Position numbers and translations under genes: made by a program. A stretch of DNA of 64,000 bases, taken from contig CM048839.1 of NCBI GenBank assembly GCA_026545765.1, forward strand, positions 24,366,566-24,430,565, given 5' to 3'. This DNA comes from Plantago major (taxonomy: Eukaryota > Streptophyta > Magnoliopsida > Lamiales > Plantaginaceae). The notes below the pieces were generated by a model. It was not told where the DNA came from and ran no database searches. It saw nothing but the letters and a program-made list of their open reading frames with translations. Shown piece by piece: positions 11,526 through 22,920 of the stretch. Positions within the stretch are counted from its first letter, which is position 1. Every line of letters begins with the position of its first letter.

Positions 11526-11914
11526 TATTTGTTTTCCCTCGAATTAGTTTCACCAGTGTTAGTTTCATCAGTTGTCGCAACAATTGTGATTGTAGTTGTA
11601 AGATTCGACTAAAATGTAGTATGTCTTTAGTGACCGGTTGAACCAAATATAAGGTAATGTGGTCCCTATATGTGTAAGTTTCCCATCTATTGAGTCATAT
11701 CAATTTTGTAATATCTAGCTCTTGACTAGATCTTTTGTTGCCTTGACTTGACAAGGTCTTTAGGACAGTTTTTTGTTCTGATTAGAAAGCCAACCTCCAC
11801 ATTGCCAGAACCATTTATCACGAAGAAATAAGAAGCTATCCTTAATTTAGAACATACTGTTTTTTTCCTTCTTTGCTACGATTTGAGCTTTTATCCGGAA
11901 TTTCACAAGATAGC
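11526..11914. other. Upstream region of gene E
   Basis: AT-rich sequence before the ATG at 11915, presumably the promoter and 5-prime UTR of gene E. The promoter block of genes A and B is not present here. Confidence 0.35.
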
Positions 11915-14853
11915 ATGTATCCTTTTCTCATAGCATTCCAATTTTGTCTACTTTACATAATTCTAACGTCAGAGAAATCCTCTGCTATTCATTACCAGTA
12001 TGAATCATGTGCTCCAAGACGTTGTGGTGCTTATGGTCCAGCCATAAGCTATCCATTCATTATTGAAGGCTCTGAAGCATACTGTGGCTATCCTGGATTT
12101 GTGCTGAATTGTATTCACGATGCATTTCCAGTTCTCAGATTGTCCGATGCAAACGACTACATTGTTGATGAGATATTCTATGCTAACCAGTCCCTTCGCA
12201 TCCATAACGTTGTTATTCCAAGCTTACATGACAACAACAGTGATTGTTTTTTCCTAGAAATCCGAAACACGACGCTTAACGTTACTCGATTCAACTATGT
12301 TAATTCAATAGGGCTCCATCTGTTTTCCAACTGCTCGAGGCAGTTGAATGATAGGTACTATAATATTAGCAGGTGTGACGGAGAGGATGAGACTAGAGCT
12401 TGGAGTGTGGTTATGTATGATGGTGATGAGAACTTGTCGAATGCAACATCAAACTGCGAAACAAACGTGATTGTGCCAGTGCAGAGGCGTGCTGATGGAA
12501 ACATTGATGGATTTGGAGAGGCTCTGGATTTGTTGAAGACAGGAGTGGTGCTTAACTGGAATGCAAGCGATTGCATGAGGTGTTCAGATAGTGGCGGACG
12601 TTGTGGCTTTAATGAGACGGCTGGGCATTTCCAGTGTTACTGCCCTACTAGGCCTTATCTCGTCAGTTGCCCAGACGGTAAGTTGATTCACTTATTAGAG
12701 TGATGTGGTTAAATTTCAGCATGACTTATAAATTATGCTTATGGCTTACTGCATCAACCTGTGCGTTCAAACATGAGGATTTCCTAATAGTACCTCTCAG
12801 GTGCCTAAGGAAGGAGGATCCCTTAACTGTTTCCCAATGTTGCTTCTAGGACCATTCATAAACCCGCTAACTACTCCCACTGCATATGCGATGCGTATTC
12901 ACCTTATAGCATAGTTGTTTGCTTGGCTTAACTTAGGTTGGCGGACGTCGGTAAGGTTCTTAGACCAATATTGACTTGACTCTAAGGTGTAATTTCAATC
13001 ATGTAGCATAGTTATTTACTTCGGCTGACTTAGTTTGTATGGTTAATAAAATTCCGTGAGTATCGGTCATAAGTCTCCTCGCGGAGATTGACCAAGAATT
13101 TAGCTGTTGACTTGGCTTGACCGCTAACTTTTTTTTTTTTTTTTCCTTTTGGTTCTTCCAGAATCAGGAACCATTTCCTCAAGGAATATATTTGGAATTG
13201 TGGCCGGAGTTCTTTCAGCTACTATAGTACTAGTTGCTCTTTGGTGGAAATGTTGCTTCTCTAAACGCAAAGACACTTTGGAATATGGTACTCAAATTAC
13301 AACAAACTATGTCATACATTTCCTGCTTAGCAGACATATCTATCTTGATTTTGACTCTTTAGACAAAAAATTCTGTTATGTTACATACAGAGCTGAGGGG
13401 AATGAACTTTCAGACTAGTTCTTATACATATCGGCAAATTAAAACTGCCACAGATAGTTTCAGTCCAGCAAATAAAATTGGACAAGGTGGTTTCGGTCCT
13501 GTATACAAGGTAACTTAAAGATTGACTGTTCATTTTCAAAGGGGTTCTGCTCAATGTGGAAAAGTAAATCATTTGTTGCAATATATGTGAAGGGTACGTT
13601 GTCAGATGGTACTGTTGTGGCCGTAAAGCAGCTTTCATCCAAATCAAGACAAGGAAATCGTGAATTTGTCACTGAAATAGGAATGATTTCTGCTCTACAA
13701 CACCCTAATCTTGTAAAGTTGTATGGTTGTTGTGTCGAAGGGAACAACTTATTGCTTATCTACGAGTACATGGAAAATAATAGCCTTGCTCGTGCATTAT
13801 TCGGTAATTTCCAAGATTAGCTTATCACAACTGAATATTTTGCATTGTCCATGGAGATGCAAATTGACAAGATCTAATTAACTTCATTACACTACTGAAT
13901 GTTTACTCAGGTTCAGAAGATTACAAGTTAAACATGGACTGGCCAACAAGGCACAAGATCTGTGTTGGTGTGGCTAAGGGTTTGGCTTATCTTCACGAGG
14001 AGTCAGCACTGAAAATCGTCCATCGTGACATCAAGGCTGCAAATGTGCTTCTTGATGGGAATCTCATCCCCAAAATATCGGATTTTGGCATTGCCAAGCT
14101 ACATGAAGAAGATGACACCCACATTAGCACGCGCATTGCAGGAACATTGTCAGTACACTCGGGCATCTTTTTTATTAAACAAAATTTGAACTTGTGAAAT
14201 TTTGCCTCTCTGTATGGTAGTTGTTCTATGCTTCAGCTTATTCTAACTTATTCAACAATTGAGAACCTAGCAATTATTTATCACATAGCCAGCGTTCCAA
14301 AACTGAAATAGGAAACCTTTTAAGTAAAGTAGGTGACGTGATCTCATTATGCAGGGGCTACATGGCACCTGAATATGCCATGGAGGGCTATTTGACAGAC
14401 AAAGCAGATGTATACAGCTTTGGAGTTGTTCTTTTGGAAGTCGTTAGCGGAAGGACCAACAATACCAGACCTGGAGAGGAATTCAATCTCCTTGGACAGG
14501 TAACTAAAATCATCCTAATGGATATGTTCAGTTAATAGGCACCCTTACACGAATGACCCTCAACATATTTACAGTGATACGATTTGAATGAAGGTTGCAG
14601 TAATTTTCGAAAATCATTATGTGATGAATCTTGAAACTTTTACTCTGTTTTATGTCAGGCCAAATTCTTGAGTCAGACAGATAACTTGATGGAACTAGCA
14701 GACCCAAGATTGGACTCAAACTGCAACAGAGAAGAAATTTTGGCGACTATTAACATTGCACTCATTTGCACGAAATTTGTTGCTGCTGAGAGACCAAGTA
14801 TGTCAACTGTAGTGGGCATGCTCACGGGGCGAGTGCGTCTGCTCCATCTTTGA
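11915..14853 (+). CDS. Chimeric receptor kinase (gene E): WAK-type ectodomain on LRR-VIII-2-like kinase
   Basis: Exons 11915-12677, 13162-13287, 13391-13509, 13593-13803, 13911-14148, 14355-14499 and 14659-14853 join in frame to 598 residues. The ectodomain begins with a signal peptide and has [24 protein letters not shown] and [11 protein letters not shown], a GUB_WAK_bind plus WAK_assoc arrangement. It is a different subtype from A, B, C and F. After a membrane segment, the juxtamembrane ([18 protein letters not shown]) and kinase ([15 protein letters not shown] Lys348, HRD 444-446, DFG 464-466, GYMAPEYAM) look like the LRR-VIII-2 kinases RFK1/LIK1. Compared with F, one G is missing near 14828. 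The reading frame therefore ends about 40 residues early, just after the kinase core. Intron 1 contains a promoter relic of another family member. The kinase itself looks functional; expression is unproven. The start at 11915 is the first ATG of the frame and precedes a good signal peptide. Confidence 0.75.
13011..13096 (+). promoter_or_regulatory. Relic of the family promoter block inside intron 1 of gene E
   Basis: TTTGTATGGTTAATA followed by GTCTCCTCGCGGAGATTGA matches the blocks upstream of A, B and F, yet here it lies within an intron, about 65 bp before the membrane exon. It suggests that the kinase exons once had their own upstream ectodomain exon and promoter. Present activity as an internal promoter is possible but unproven. 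Confidence 0.55.
13077..13803 (+). repeat. Near-identical duplicated tract (copy 1)
   Basis: Apart from the length of a poly-T run, this segment (end of intron 1, membrane exon, next two exons and their introns) matches 33711-34439 in gene I, with only about four differences noticed by eye. Similarity starts abruptly at TCCTCGCGGAG and falls at the next intron, as expected for recent gene conversion or unequal exchange. Confidence 0.85.
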
Positions 14854-15052
14854 ACTTGTTCCATGTCCAGTCCCCAGGTCAGGGCATTTTTTATCTGTGA
14901 AGATTCAACAAAAATGCTACTTGATGCTGATGCATGTAATAGTGCTACAACTACAGCTAGTTCCATTGTCTGAGATTTTGATTACTTAGTTTTTGTTAAT
15001 ATTATGTTAATATTGCTATAATGTTACTAAAACACCCTTTTTTAGGTGGTAT
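14854..15052 (+). other. 3-prime end of gene E, hybrid with an LRK10L 3-prime end
   Basis: Positions 14854-14920 still resemble the lost C-terminal coding sequence of F (GGTCAGGGCATTTTT). Positions 14938-15045 instead resemble the last codons and 3-prime UTR of LRK10L genes (ACTACAGCTAGTTCCATTG and downstream). The two sequence families are joined within this stretch. Confidence 0.6.
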
Positions 15053-15303
15053 CCACTGCGGAAGCATTTGTAGATAACATATTTTGGTTAATAAAATGAT
15101 AAAGAGCGAAAATAAGGCACACGAAATTTACGTGGAAAACTTCCAAGTCGGGAGAAAAGCCACGGACAAGGCTGTGAAAAATATCACTATGAAAGGATTA
15201 CAACACACTATCTCTACACCTTGCACTAGGAGAATCACTCTCTTTTTACAATTGGTGAAACTTGGAAATATGAAACTGGAGTTGTCTCTATCTTAGTGTT
15301 TGG
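15053..15303. repeat. Unclassified interspersed sequence, host of the hAT insertion
   Basis: GAAATTTACGTGGAAAACTT and GAGAAAAGCCACGGACAAGG are phrases of a dispersed plant repeat that I recognise but cannot classify. The sequence seems to continue on the far side of the hAT element (15945-16052) and of the CACTA element (from 20356). That would make it an older element into which both inserted. Confidence 0.35.
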
Positions 15304-15936
15304 TAGGGCTGTACATAAAAAAAAAAACGCCCGCGCCGCCCGCCGGTTGAAATTTTTAAAAATATCCGCCGTGGGTCGAAAATTTAATCACCCGACCCAC
15401 CCGCCCATGTAAATTATATATATTTTTTTATTTTTTATTATATAGTTATATAGTAAATAAAAGAAATAAGAATTAATATGAGTATATGAGAGCATGAAAG
15501 AGAGCAACAAAAAGAACTCATTGATGACTGAAAGAGATAACAAGCAGCAACAGGTGTTTGGAAGAATTTTTTTTTTATCACTAACATGAGTCCAGTACAT
15601 TTTCATCTAGACTTCTATTTGGAATCAAATGTACTTGTATTTTGGATTTATTGGAACTTAAACATACATATGTATGGTGATTGTACTTGCTTATGGAGTG
15701 TTTTATTTCGTATTGGAACTTATATTTATCTTATTCGAACATATTATAGCATGTTTATTTTATACGTTGAACCCGCCCGCCATCCACACGCCATTCACCC
15801 GCTTAAATGTCAACCCACCCGCCGTGGTTTGATAAATTGTTCACCCGCCATGGTTTAATATTTTGTCCACCCGCTATAGGTGGGTCGGTTGAATATTTGG
15901 TAAAAAACTGCCCGCACCCGCCCGCGTACACACCTA
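15304..15936. mobile_element. Non-autonomous hAT element with 8-bp target duplication
   Basis: The ends are TAGGGCTGTAC on the left and its imperfect inverse GTACACACCTA on the right. They are flanked by a perfect 8-bp duplication GTGTTTGG at 15296-15303 and 15937-15944, the hAT signature. Both subterminal regions are rich in CCCGCCCGCC and ACCCGCC motifs. No transposase is visible in 633 bp, so it depends on a transposase encoded elsewhere. Confidence 0.85.
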
Positions 15937-17246
15937 GTGTTTGGGATGTAGAAATTACAATTTTGGACTTCTAGGCAAAATAAGATCACTTTCCTTAAAG
16001 CGTAATTCGCCCCACTACAAGTGTACAAACGAGTAACAGCGAATCATTTTCACACTACAAGAAATCAGAGAAAAAACGACGGAAAGGGGCGACGGATTAT
16101 AGCGACGAATCGCTAAGGGTAGCGACGGATTTAATCCGTCGCTACAGAGCGACGGATAATTTTATCCGTCGCTATATGAGCGACGGATTTTATTAATCCG
16201 TCGCCCATACTTTGACTTTTAGAAAAAAAATTAAATATTAACGACGGATAATTTATCCGTCGTTAATATTTATATTTAAAATTAAAAAAAATAAAATGGG
16301 TCCGACGGATAAAGTATCCGTCGCTACGGGGCGACAGATAACTATCCGTCGCTCCTGTAGAGACGGATCGCTCTGGGCCGACGGATACGTATCCGTCGGC
16401 CCAGAGGGGTTTTAGACGTACGGAAGAAGCAGAAGCCATTTTCGATCTTCTGCTTCTTCCTTTCTTCTCCGTTTTTCTTCGATTCTCCTCCGTCAAATCC
16501 GGCCAATTGTTGACGATTCTTGTCAGTCTTGGTGTCAATTCGAAGATCGTTGGACGAGGAGCTCGTTTCTTCCATCAATTTCAAATTTCATCCGCTATTT
16601 TCTTCGGAATCAACGGTATTTTTGCTAAACCCTAACTTTTTGAAATTTGGGATTTTTTTGATTTTTTACTACTTATTCTCAATTGTATGTTTATATGAAA
16701 TATGTAGTAGCTTGTTTAGTTAATTTGATCAATTATATGTAATTTGATATGTATATGTAATTTGATTAATTTGATTTGTATATGTAATTTGATAGTTAGT
16801 TTAGTTAATTTGATATGAATGTATGTAGTAATTCAATATGTATGTATGTTAATTCGATAAGTATGTGTGTAGTTGGTTTAGTTCGTTTAGTTAATTTGAT
16901 ATGTATGTTAAGTATGTATGTAGTTAGTTTAGTTAATTTGATATGTATGTAAGTAGTAGTTGGAGTTGATTTGATAAATTTGTATATGTACTAAATTACG
17001 AAGATGTAGTTAAGTGTTTTGAGCGACGGATAATATGTTGATTATATTAATGTGTAATTTATAATTTATAACTCGTAGTAGTAAAACACTTAATAAATTT
17101 TGTAACATATCGAACACTTAATAATTAATTTATAAGGAACGTATAATAATTAACAATTAATCTCTACAATCTTCTTATCTGAATTGGAATCGATCTAATA
17201 TATTAAATACGATCTAATCAATTGGAACAGGTTAAAAAAGAATACA

Positions 17247-17540
17247 ATGAATTCCGACCGTTCATGGATGTACGATCGTACGGCGGTAAATGACAAAGTT
17301 TTTAGGAGTTTTGTAGAAGGGGTTAAAGGTTTCATCTCGTTTGCCATGGACGTCCGGCTTGTGCAACTGGGGGGGGGGGGGGGGGTTGATAAAGTGTCCT
17401 TGCACATTGAAAACCTACAGAAACAAGCAATTTATGACTCCTACAGCAGTATTCGAGCACTTGCGACGTTATGGATTCATGCCTGAGTATCATGTATGGA
17501 TTCATCACGGTGAGGAAGCACCGTCCATGGCATATACCTC
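17247..17540 (+). pseudogene. CACTA transposase-associated domain relic
   Basis: NSDRSWMYDR at the start, followed by FVEGVKGFI and, in the next frame, KCPC, then EHLRRYGFMPEYHVWIHHGE, fits the Transpos_assoc domain found at the N-terminus of plant CACTA TNP2 proteins. The two halves are in different frames, joined across a run of 17 G at 17369-17385 that probably caused the frameshift. Confidence 0.7.
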
Positions 17541-18439
17541 CAATGGAGGGAGAGGCGGGGTTTGGGGCCGCCTATTGAGTATGTTTTTGGTTGTCGGAAC
17601 ATGTGCATGGTGTATTGGGAGGAGGATGTAGATCTGTTGGAATGCAAGTTCTGTGGTACGGAGCGTCACAAGTGATGAGGAGGGGGTTGCAAGAGAAAGA
17701 ATCATTTGATAATCCGTTTTGTCTCTAGGCTTGTATAACTAGTAATCATTAGTTGATATATGTAGACTTACTAGTTAGTAGTTGATAACACTTGAGTAAT
17801 TATATGTGTTATTATAATTTGTTCTGTATTATAACTGGTACTAACACATTTTATTGTATTTGTTACATGTTTTTGCAGATGTCATGAGACCACGCACCTA
17901 TCGCATCCCTCCCCCCCACCCACACACACGTACCACCGCATGATAGTCTTGGGTGGGACAGTCGAGGGGGGAGGGCTCTCGAGTCGTGGCAGGTCTCGAT
18001 TCTGAGACCCCCAGCAGAGAGAGCAATGGGCTCTACCAACCTGCACATACAGGAGGGCGACCATGACGATTGTCCCTACCTCGTGTTCGATCCACATCAT
18101 CCCAACGTCACGTGGAACGGCTTGCCTGTGATTTTTCCTGCTGGTCCTGCCAAGTAAGTATTATACATTCTTCTTAAATATGTAAAACATAACTTATGAT
18201 AGTTGACAAGTATAAATTGTTGTACTAAAGTAATATATATTTATTTCTTGTATCTTATACATTGACAACAGTTTATGGCCTCAGGAGGTCCACAACAAAC
18301 TAGGTGACATCTTAAGGGAGAGAGAGCCACCGAGGTGGTGAGTGTTGGTCTAACATCTCGGACCGCATGAGGGCCGAGTACTTCGATGAGCTGAGGGTAA
18401 GTTAAAATATGACATTCCTTTGTTTGTAATTATAATTGT

Positions 18440-18720
18440 TTTAATATGAGTGGTATGATAGCCACTGTATGTGAGTGGTATGTTAGCCACTTTATTTGGG
18501 TGATATGTTAGCCACCATTGTGTTAGTAAAATTTAGGACAATGTGAGTGGTGTGTTAGCCACTATATGTGAGTGGTATGTTAGCCACTTTGTTTGGGTGA
18601 TATGTTAGTCACCATTGTGTTAGTAAAATTTAGGACAGTGTGAGTGGTATGTTAGCCACTTTGTTTGGGTGGTATGTTAGCCACTTTGTTTGTGTGATAT
18701 GTTAGTCACCATATCTGTGA
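18440..18720. repeat. Tandem repeat in the CACTA interior
   Basis: Alternating GAGTGGTATGTTAGCCACT and GGTGATATGTTAGCCACC units recur, with GTGTTAGTAAAATTTAGGACA between them twice. These form two to three imperfect copies of a larger unit. Confidence 0.7.
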
Positions 18721-19087
18721 TGTTGTTGTATCTTATTAAATTGATGTAACATGGTGACGTTATATATGTATGTATTGACTTTGGATGTTGTATGAAATTG
18801 GGAATGTAGAAGGAGTACTTCATTCCTGCAGTTGATCCCACGATCTGCATGTTTACGACTGTAGGACCTAAACCTGCAGGGATATGGTCAGATTGGAAGG
18901 CCATTCGGGATCGGGTGGCCCAATGCCTCCACAGTTGATGCAGGAGTGGGCCCTTTGGGATGCTTCATGGCCCGAATCGATGTCCGGACATCAGATACAT
19001 CAAAAGATGTAAGGCGTCTCGATGCGGAAGGGAGGGCCGTTCACCACCTTGGGAGGCGATCTACTGTCACTGATTATTACTAATCGG

Positions 19088-19088
<1 letters not shown>

Positions 19089-19152
<64 letters not shown>
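19089..19152. repeat. Compound (AT)n(GT)n microsatellite
   Basis: A run of AT dinucleotides passes directly into a run of GT dinucleotides and then poly-T, inside the CACTA element. Confidence 0.9.
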
Positions 19153-19155
<3 letters not shown>

Positions 19156-20355
19156 TTTTTCAATCTAACATTACGTGTATGTATTGTGTCTCTGATTACT
19201 TAATTGTGAGATGATAAATTGTTGACTATATATGTTGTTCAAATCGCACGGGGGGAGGTCACATCCAAGTATGACATCTTAAAGAAGGCCAAGAAGGGTA
19301 TGGACCATCCGGGCCTCGTCTATCATGATATGTTTATGTTGCTTAAATTTCATATTTGTACACTATTACAAGTTATTTTTAAAAACGAATCGATCATGAT
19401 ATCTCGCTATTTACGATTTCATTTGAGAGGTTGATGCTCGGTGGCGAGGCGGGAGGACGACGGGTGATGTGTTGTCAATCGAACAAGTTGACAACATCTT
19501 CCTAGAGGTCAACAAACCGGACAAAGAAGCGAATATATGGACTCGGAGCCTCGGTTTGAGCTTGGCTAGTCCGGTGCTCCTCATCATCATCAAAGGATCT
19601 AGACGCCCGGTTTACAACAGGACGTGTCTCGGAAATGGTGCGATCGCGAGTTCGGAACAGTTGCTCGGCTAACTCAAGAGATGGAGCAACAAAGGGACGA
19701 GATGGAGCGCCGCGACAGAGAACGAGCGCCTTGATTCTGATGGAGCGATTCATGTCCTTTCGCCAATTTCACCCCGTCTGGTAGCTAGTTATGTATATGT
19801 ACGTTCGGATTTATTATATTTACACTTGTTCGGATAATTTCTCCTGCTACGGATATTACTTTATATTATTTATCATTTATTGAAACATTTTCCGTATTAT
19901 TGGTTTATTATCAAACATTATATTGATTAAATAGGTGAACTACGAAAAATAGGGATTAATATGAAATAAATAGTGACGAATTAACAGTGACGGAATAAAT
20001 AGTGACGGATTTAGTGACGGAATTCCAGATTCCGTCACTAATTCCAATAATATATTTGGCGACGGATAGAATCTATCCGTCGCCAAATATAACGACGGAT
20101 AGCTTCTATCCGTTGTCACATCTAGCGACGGATAGATTCTATCCGTCGTCCCATTTGGCGACGGATAGATTTTATCCGTCGCCAATAATCGATTTTAAAA
20201 AAATTAAAAAAAAGTCAAATATTTTAATCCGTCACGAATTGGACGACGGATTATCTATCCGTCGTCAAAGGCCCGATTAGTGAATTACTTATCCGTCGCC
20301 CACGGGCGACGGATCCAAGACTGCTCGTCACTAAACAGTGTTATTTTTTGTAGTG

Positions 20356-20749
20356 CCAGAATACAAAGAAACTCATAAAATCTGTATGTTTAACTGTGAA
20401 ATTAAACTAAAGAACTGGAACAAGAAGCAAAGAGAAATGCTACAGAAACAAAAGTGACACAATTTTTCAGAAACCTGGATATTGGTTTAAATTTAAAAAG
20501 GTGTTAGCTTTTTCCGGGTTAAATCTAACTATAGGATTATACTCCAGATTAAATCCTGACCGTACAAATTTTAAACTAAATTAACGGCCGAGATCGATGC
20601 AAGCGTGCAATGTGCTAAGTGCGCCTAACAAAAGTGTCCATGCACCACGCATTCGGGCTCGGACGTGTGACTCAACAAATGCACATACTTAATGATTAGT
20701 TTGCACATCATTATTCCACCATTGAAAATCTCCCACTCTTTTATTTATA
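20356..20749. other. Spacer right of the CACTA element
   Basis: AT-rich sequence without coding potential. It probably continues the older repeat that begins at 15053. Nothing else is recognised. Confidence 0.3.
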
Positions 20750-20997
20750 CTCTCTCCGTCCCGCAGAACTTCATACATTTGTCATTTTTAGCCGTCCCAC
20801 AGAACTTCATACATTACTAAAAAGGAAGCTACCTCACACCCAACAAATAATAAACAATCTTAATTTTACATTTAAATTACACCTTTTGCCACTAAAAGTA
20901 CACATTTTCCCAACTTTTATATTTTCTATCATTACTTTAAATTTTCGTATAAAACTGCACGTTAACGTTAATGTATGAAGTTCTTCGGGACGGAGAG
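20750..20997. mobile_element. Stowaway-type MITE
   Basis: Ends CTCTCTCCGTCCC and GGGACGGAGAG are inverted repeats flanked by TA on both sides, as in Stowaway (Tc1/mariner-related) MITEs. Inside, the phrase AGAACTTCATACATT recurs near the left end and in inverted form on the right. Another member of the same family lies at 35952-36290. Confidence 0.85.
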
Positions 20998-22622
20998 TAG
21001 TAGAGATGGTACCGTCCTTCAGCTGTGATTATTGACAGAAAAATGTGAATGCAAAGTTCACAATTCAAGCACCAGACAAAAACTCCTCCAAGCCATGTTA
21101 AATTGTTTTCACTTGTCTAGCAAGTCCACAAACATTTATTCCTTTCACACCTCTGATATTTGTTTTGCTTACAATTGTGTGTGGCGAGACATAAATACTT
21201 CTGACTGTTTGATATAGAGTTAAAAATGTGAGTTAAATAAAAATTTTAGTTGATAAATAGTAATTGAGTTAAATGTGAGTTATAAAAAAATGATGTTTAG
21301 AATAGAGTTAAAAACTTATAAGTTTATAGGGTTGTTATTAGGGTGTGTAAGAATAAAGTGATGTGTGTAAGAATGAAGTAATGTGTTTGATATTTTTTAA
21401 GGTTATTTGATTGGTTTAAATGTTGTTTCATTGGTTTGGGATTCTCAGTTTGATTGAAAAAGTAAAGATGAAGTAAGAGTAGGGTAGAAAGATAATGATG
21501 ATTGCTTAGTGGAGAAAAAATTGAGTTAAATTTTTTACCGTAGAAGATACAAAAGAAATACCCCGAAACATTTTAACGAATGAATAGTAGTTATTAGCGG
21601 TATGCCAAATTTGTAATGTGTATTGTGTATTGTTATACTTACTTTGTAGGGCAATGATAATTTTAGTACTACTTTTGTAATATACTAACTTTAGTGTACT
21701 ATTTATAATTAAAATTTTATTTAAAAATAACTTAAACAATTTTAAAAACACAAATTAAACCACATTACAAAAACCACCCCTCCTAAATAGTATATTTATA
21801 TCTTAAACCGCAAATTTATTCTTCTTCTCCAAAACTCACAACCACCACAAACCATCGCCATAATTACCGGATTTCCGACTAATCTAACTTTTTATGAAAA
21901 ACATCTGGTTGACAAGTTCAGGCTTCCACCATGGAAGCTTAGTTTGAGCTTCCGGCCATAGAAGCTCGAACTCATGCTTCCATGGAAGAAGCTTCGAGCT
22001 TCCATGGTCGTGGAAGCTCGAACTAAGCTTCCAGTCCAAATCTGGAAAGCGAGCCTCCATGGCTAGAAGCTTTCGAGCCAATGGAAGCTTCATGGCTGGA
22101 AGCTAGCCGGAGCTCCGGTCACTTTGACCGAAGCTCTGGTCAAAAATGGTTTTTGTTAAAAAAAAATATTTCAAGATGAAATTGTGGGTTTTTTTTTTAA
22201 TTTGTGATTAATGTAGGGTTTATTTTGGATTGTTTTTTGGTATAGTGCGATGCCTAGTCGCATTAAAAAAAAAATGAAGGGCTGAGATTAAATCTAGAAT
22301 TAATTCAATGGTTGGTTTAGATCGTAGTGCTGCTATTAGTACAATGCGACAATACTAAAACTTAAAAGAGTCCTATATACTATGAAAGTCCATGAGAGTC
22401 CTGAACAAATACACAATTATACACAATTTGGAGATGACTTGGTTTCTATTCAAATTCACGGGTCAATTCACGGATCCTGGGTTGCGGGTTCGGTAATATG
22501 GATCTAAAAACGGGTTGTCAGATTAATATAAATACCCTATTTTTCTTTTTTTCTTTCATTTCCTTCTTTCTTCTCTCTCTACCCTCTCCTTTTCCTTTCC
22601 CTCTCTCTCTTTCCGATCACAT
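20998..22622. other. AT-rich intergenic region
   Basis: No supported gene. Positions 21200-21520 contain repeated GAGTTAAA phrases. Positions 21920-22140 contain many copies of GAAGCTT, CCATGG and GGAAGC in both orientations, giving a locally palindromic stretch. Positions 22540-22610 are a CT-rich tract that could be a transposon or gene 5-prime UTR. Confidence 0.4.
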
Positions 22623-22920
22623 TTCCGGCGATATCTCCGCCGTCCGACCACCAATCTTCAATCCGATCGCATATTTGAGTAGCCCATGGACCAATCTACC
22701 TTTCTACCGGTTTCGTTTTTTTATTTGGTCGACTTTTGAAACGGTTGGCCGGAATTCGAAGGCTTTTCCGGCGATATCTCCGCCGTCCGACCACAAATCT
22801 TAAATTCGATCGCATATTTGAGTAGCTCATGGCCCGATCTACCTTTCTACCGGTTTTGTTTTTTCATTTGGTCGACTTTTGAAACGGTTGGCCGGAATTC
22901 GAAACTTTTCCGGTTGTCTT
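22623..22920. repeat. 143-bp tandem duplication
   Basis: Two adjacent copies of a 143-bp unit begin with TTCCGGCGATATCTCCGCCG at 22623 and 22766, followed by the start of a third copy near 22910. The copies differ at a handful of positions. Confidence 0.8.

Larger units (their letters stand above)
18030..19790 (+). pseudogene. Second CACTA open-reading-frame relic
   Basis: Scattered in-frame pieces occur, for example KPAGIWSDWKAIRDRVAQ near 18870 and a charged EMEQQRDEMERRDRERA stretch near 19680. They suggest a plant En/Spm second protein (Transposase_24-like with a C-terminal coiled coil). Stops and frame changes prevent a continuous reading. The assignment is moderate and based on composition and position within the element. 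Confidence 0.45.
16053..20355. mobile_element. CACTA (En/Spm) DNA transposon, degenerate
   Basis: It begins CACTACAAGAAATC and ends TTTTTTGTAGTG, the inverted CACTA terminus. Both subterminal regions (16075-16400 and 19970-20330) are packed with GCGACGGAT and ATCCGTCGC copies in both orientations, typical transposase-binding arrays of this superfamily. Flanking triplets are TCA and CCA, so the 3-bp target duplication has one mismatch. Internal relics include a transposase-associated domain (17247-17540) and a second-ORF region (18030-19790). At 4.3 kb it lacks most of a complete transposase and carries many stops. Confidence 0.85.

Noticed and set aside
13381..13747. Minus-strand frames opposite the chimeric kinase exons (also 33996-34383 and 26118-26321)
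   Set aside because: They cross introns of well-supported plus-strand genes and mirror the duplicated sequence.
18440..18720. CRISPR-like array
   Set aside because: The repeats are irregular tandem copies inside a plant transposon with no spacer pattern, and the genome is eukaryotic.
22498..22803. 101-codon plus-strand frame
   Set aside because: It spans a CT-rich tract and part of a tandem duplication and shows no recognisable domain.
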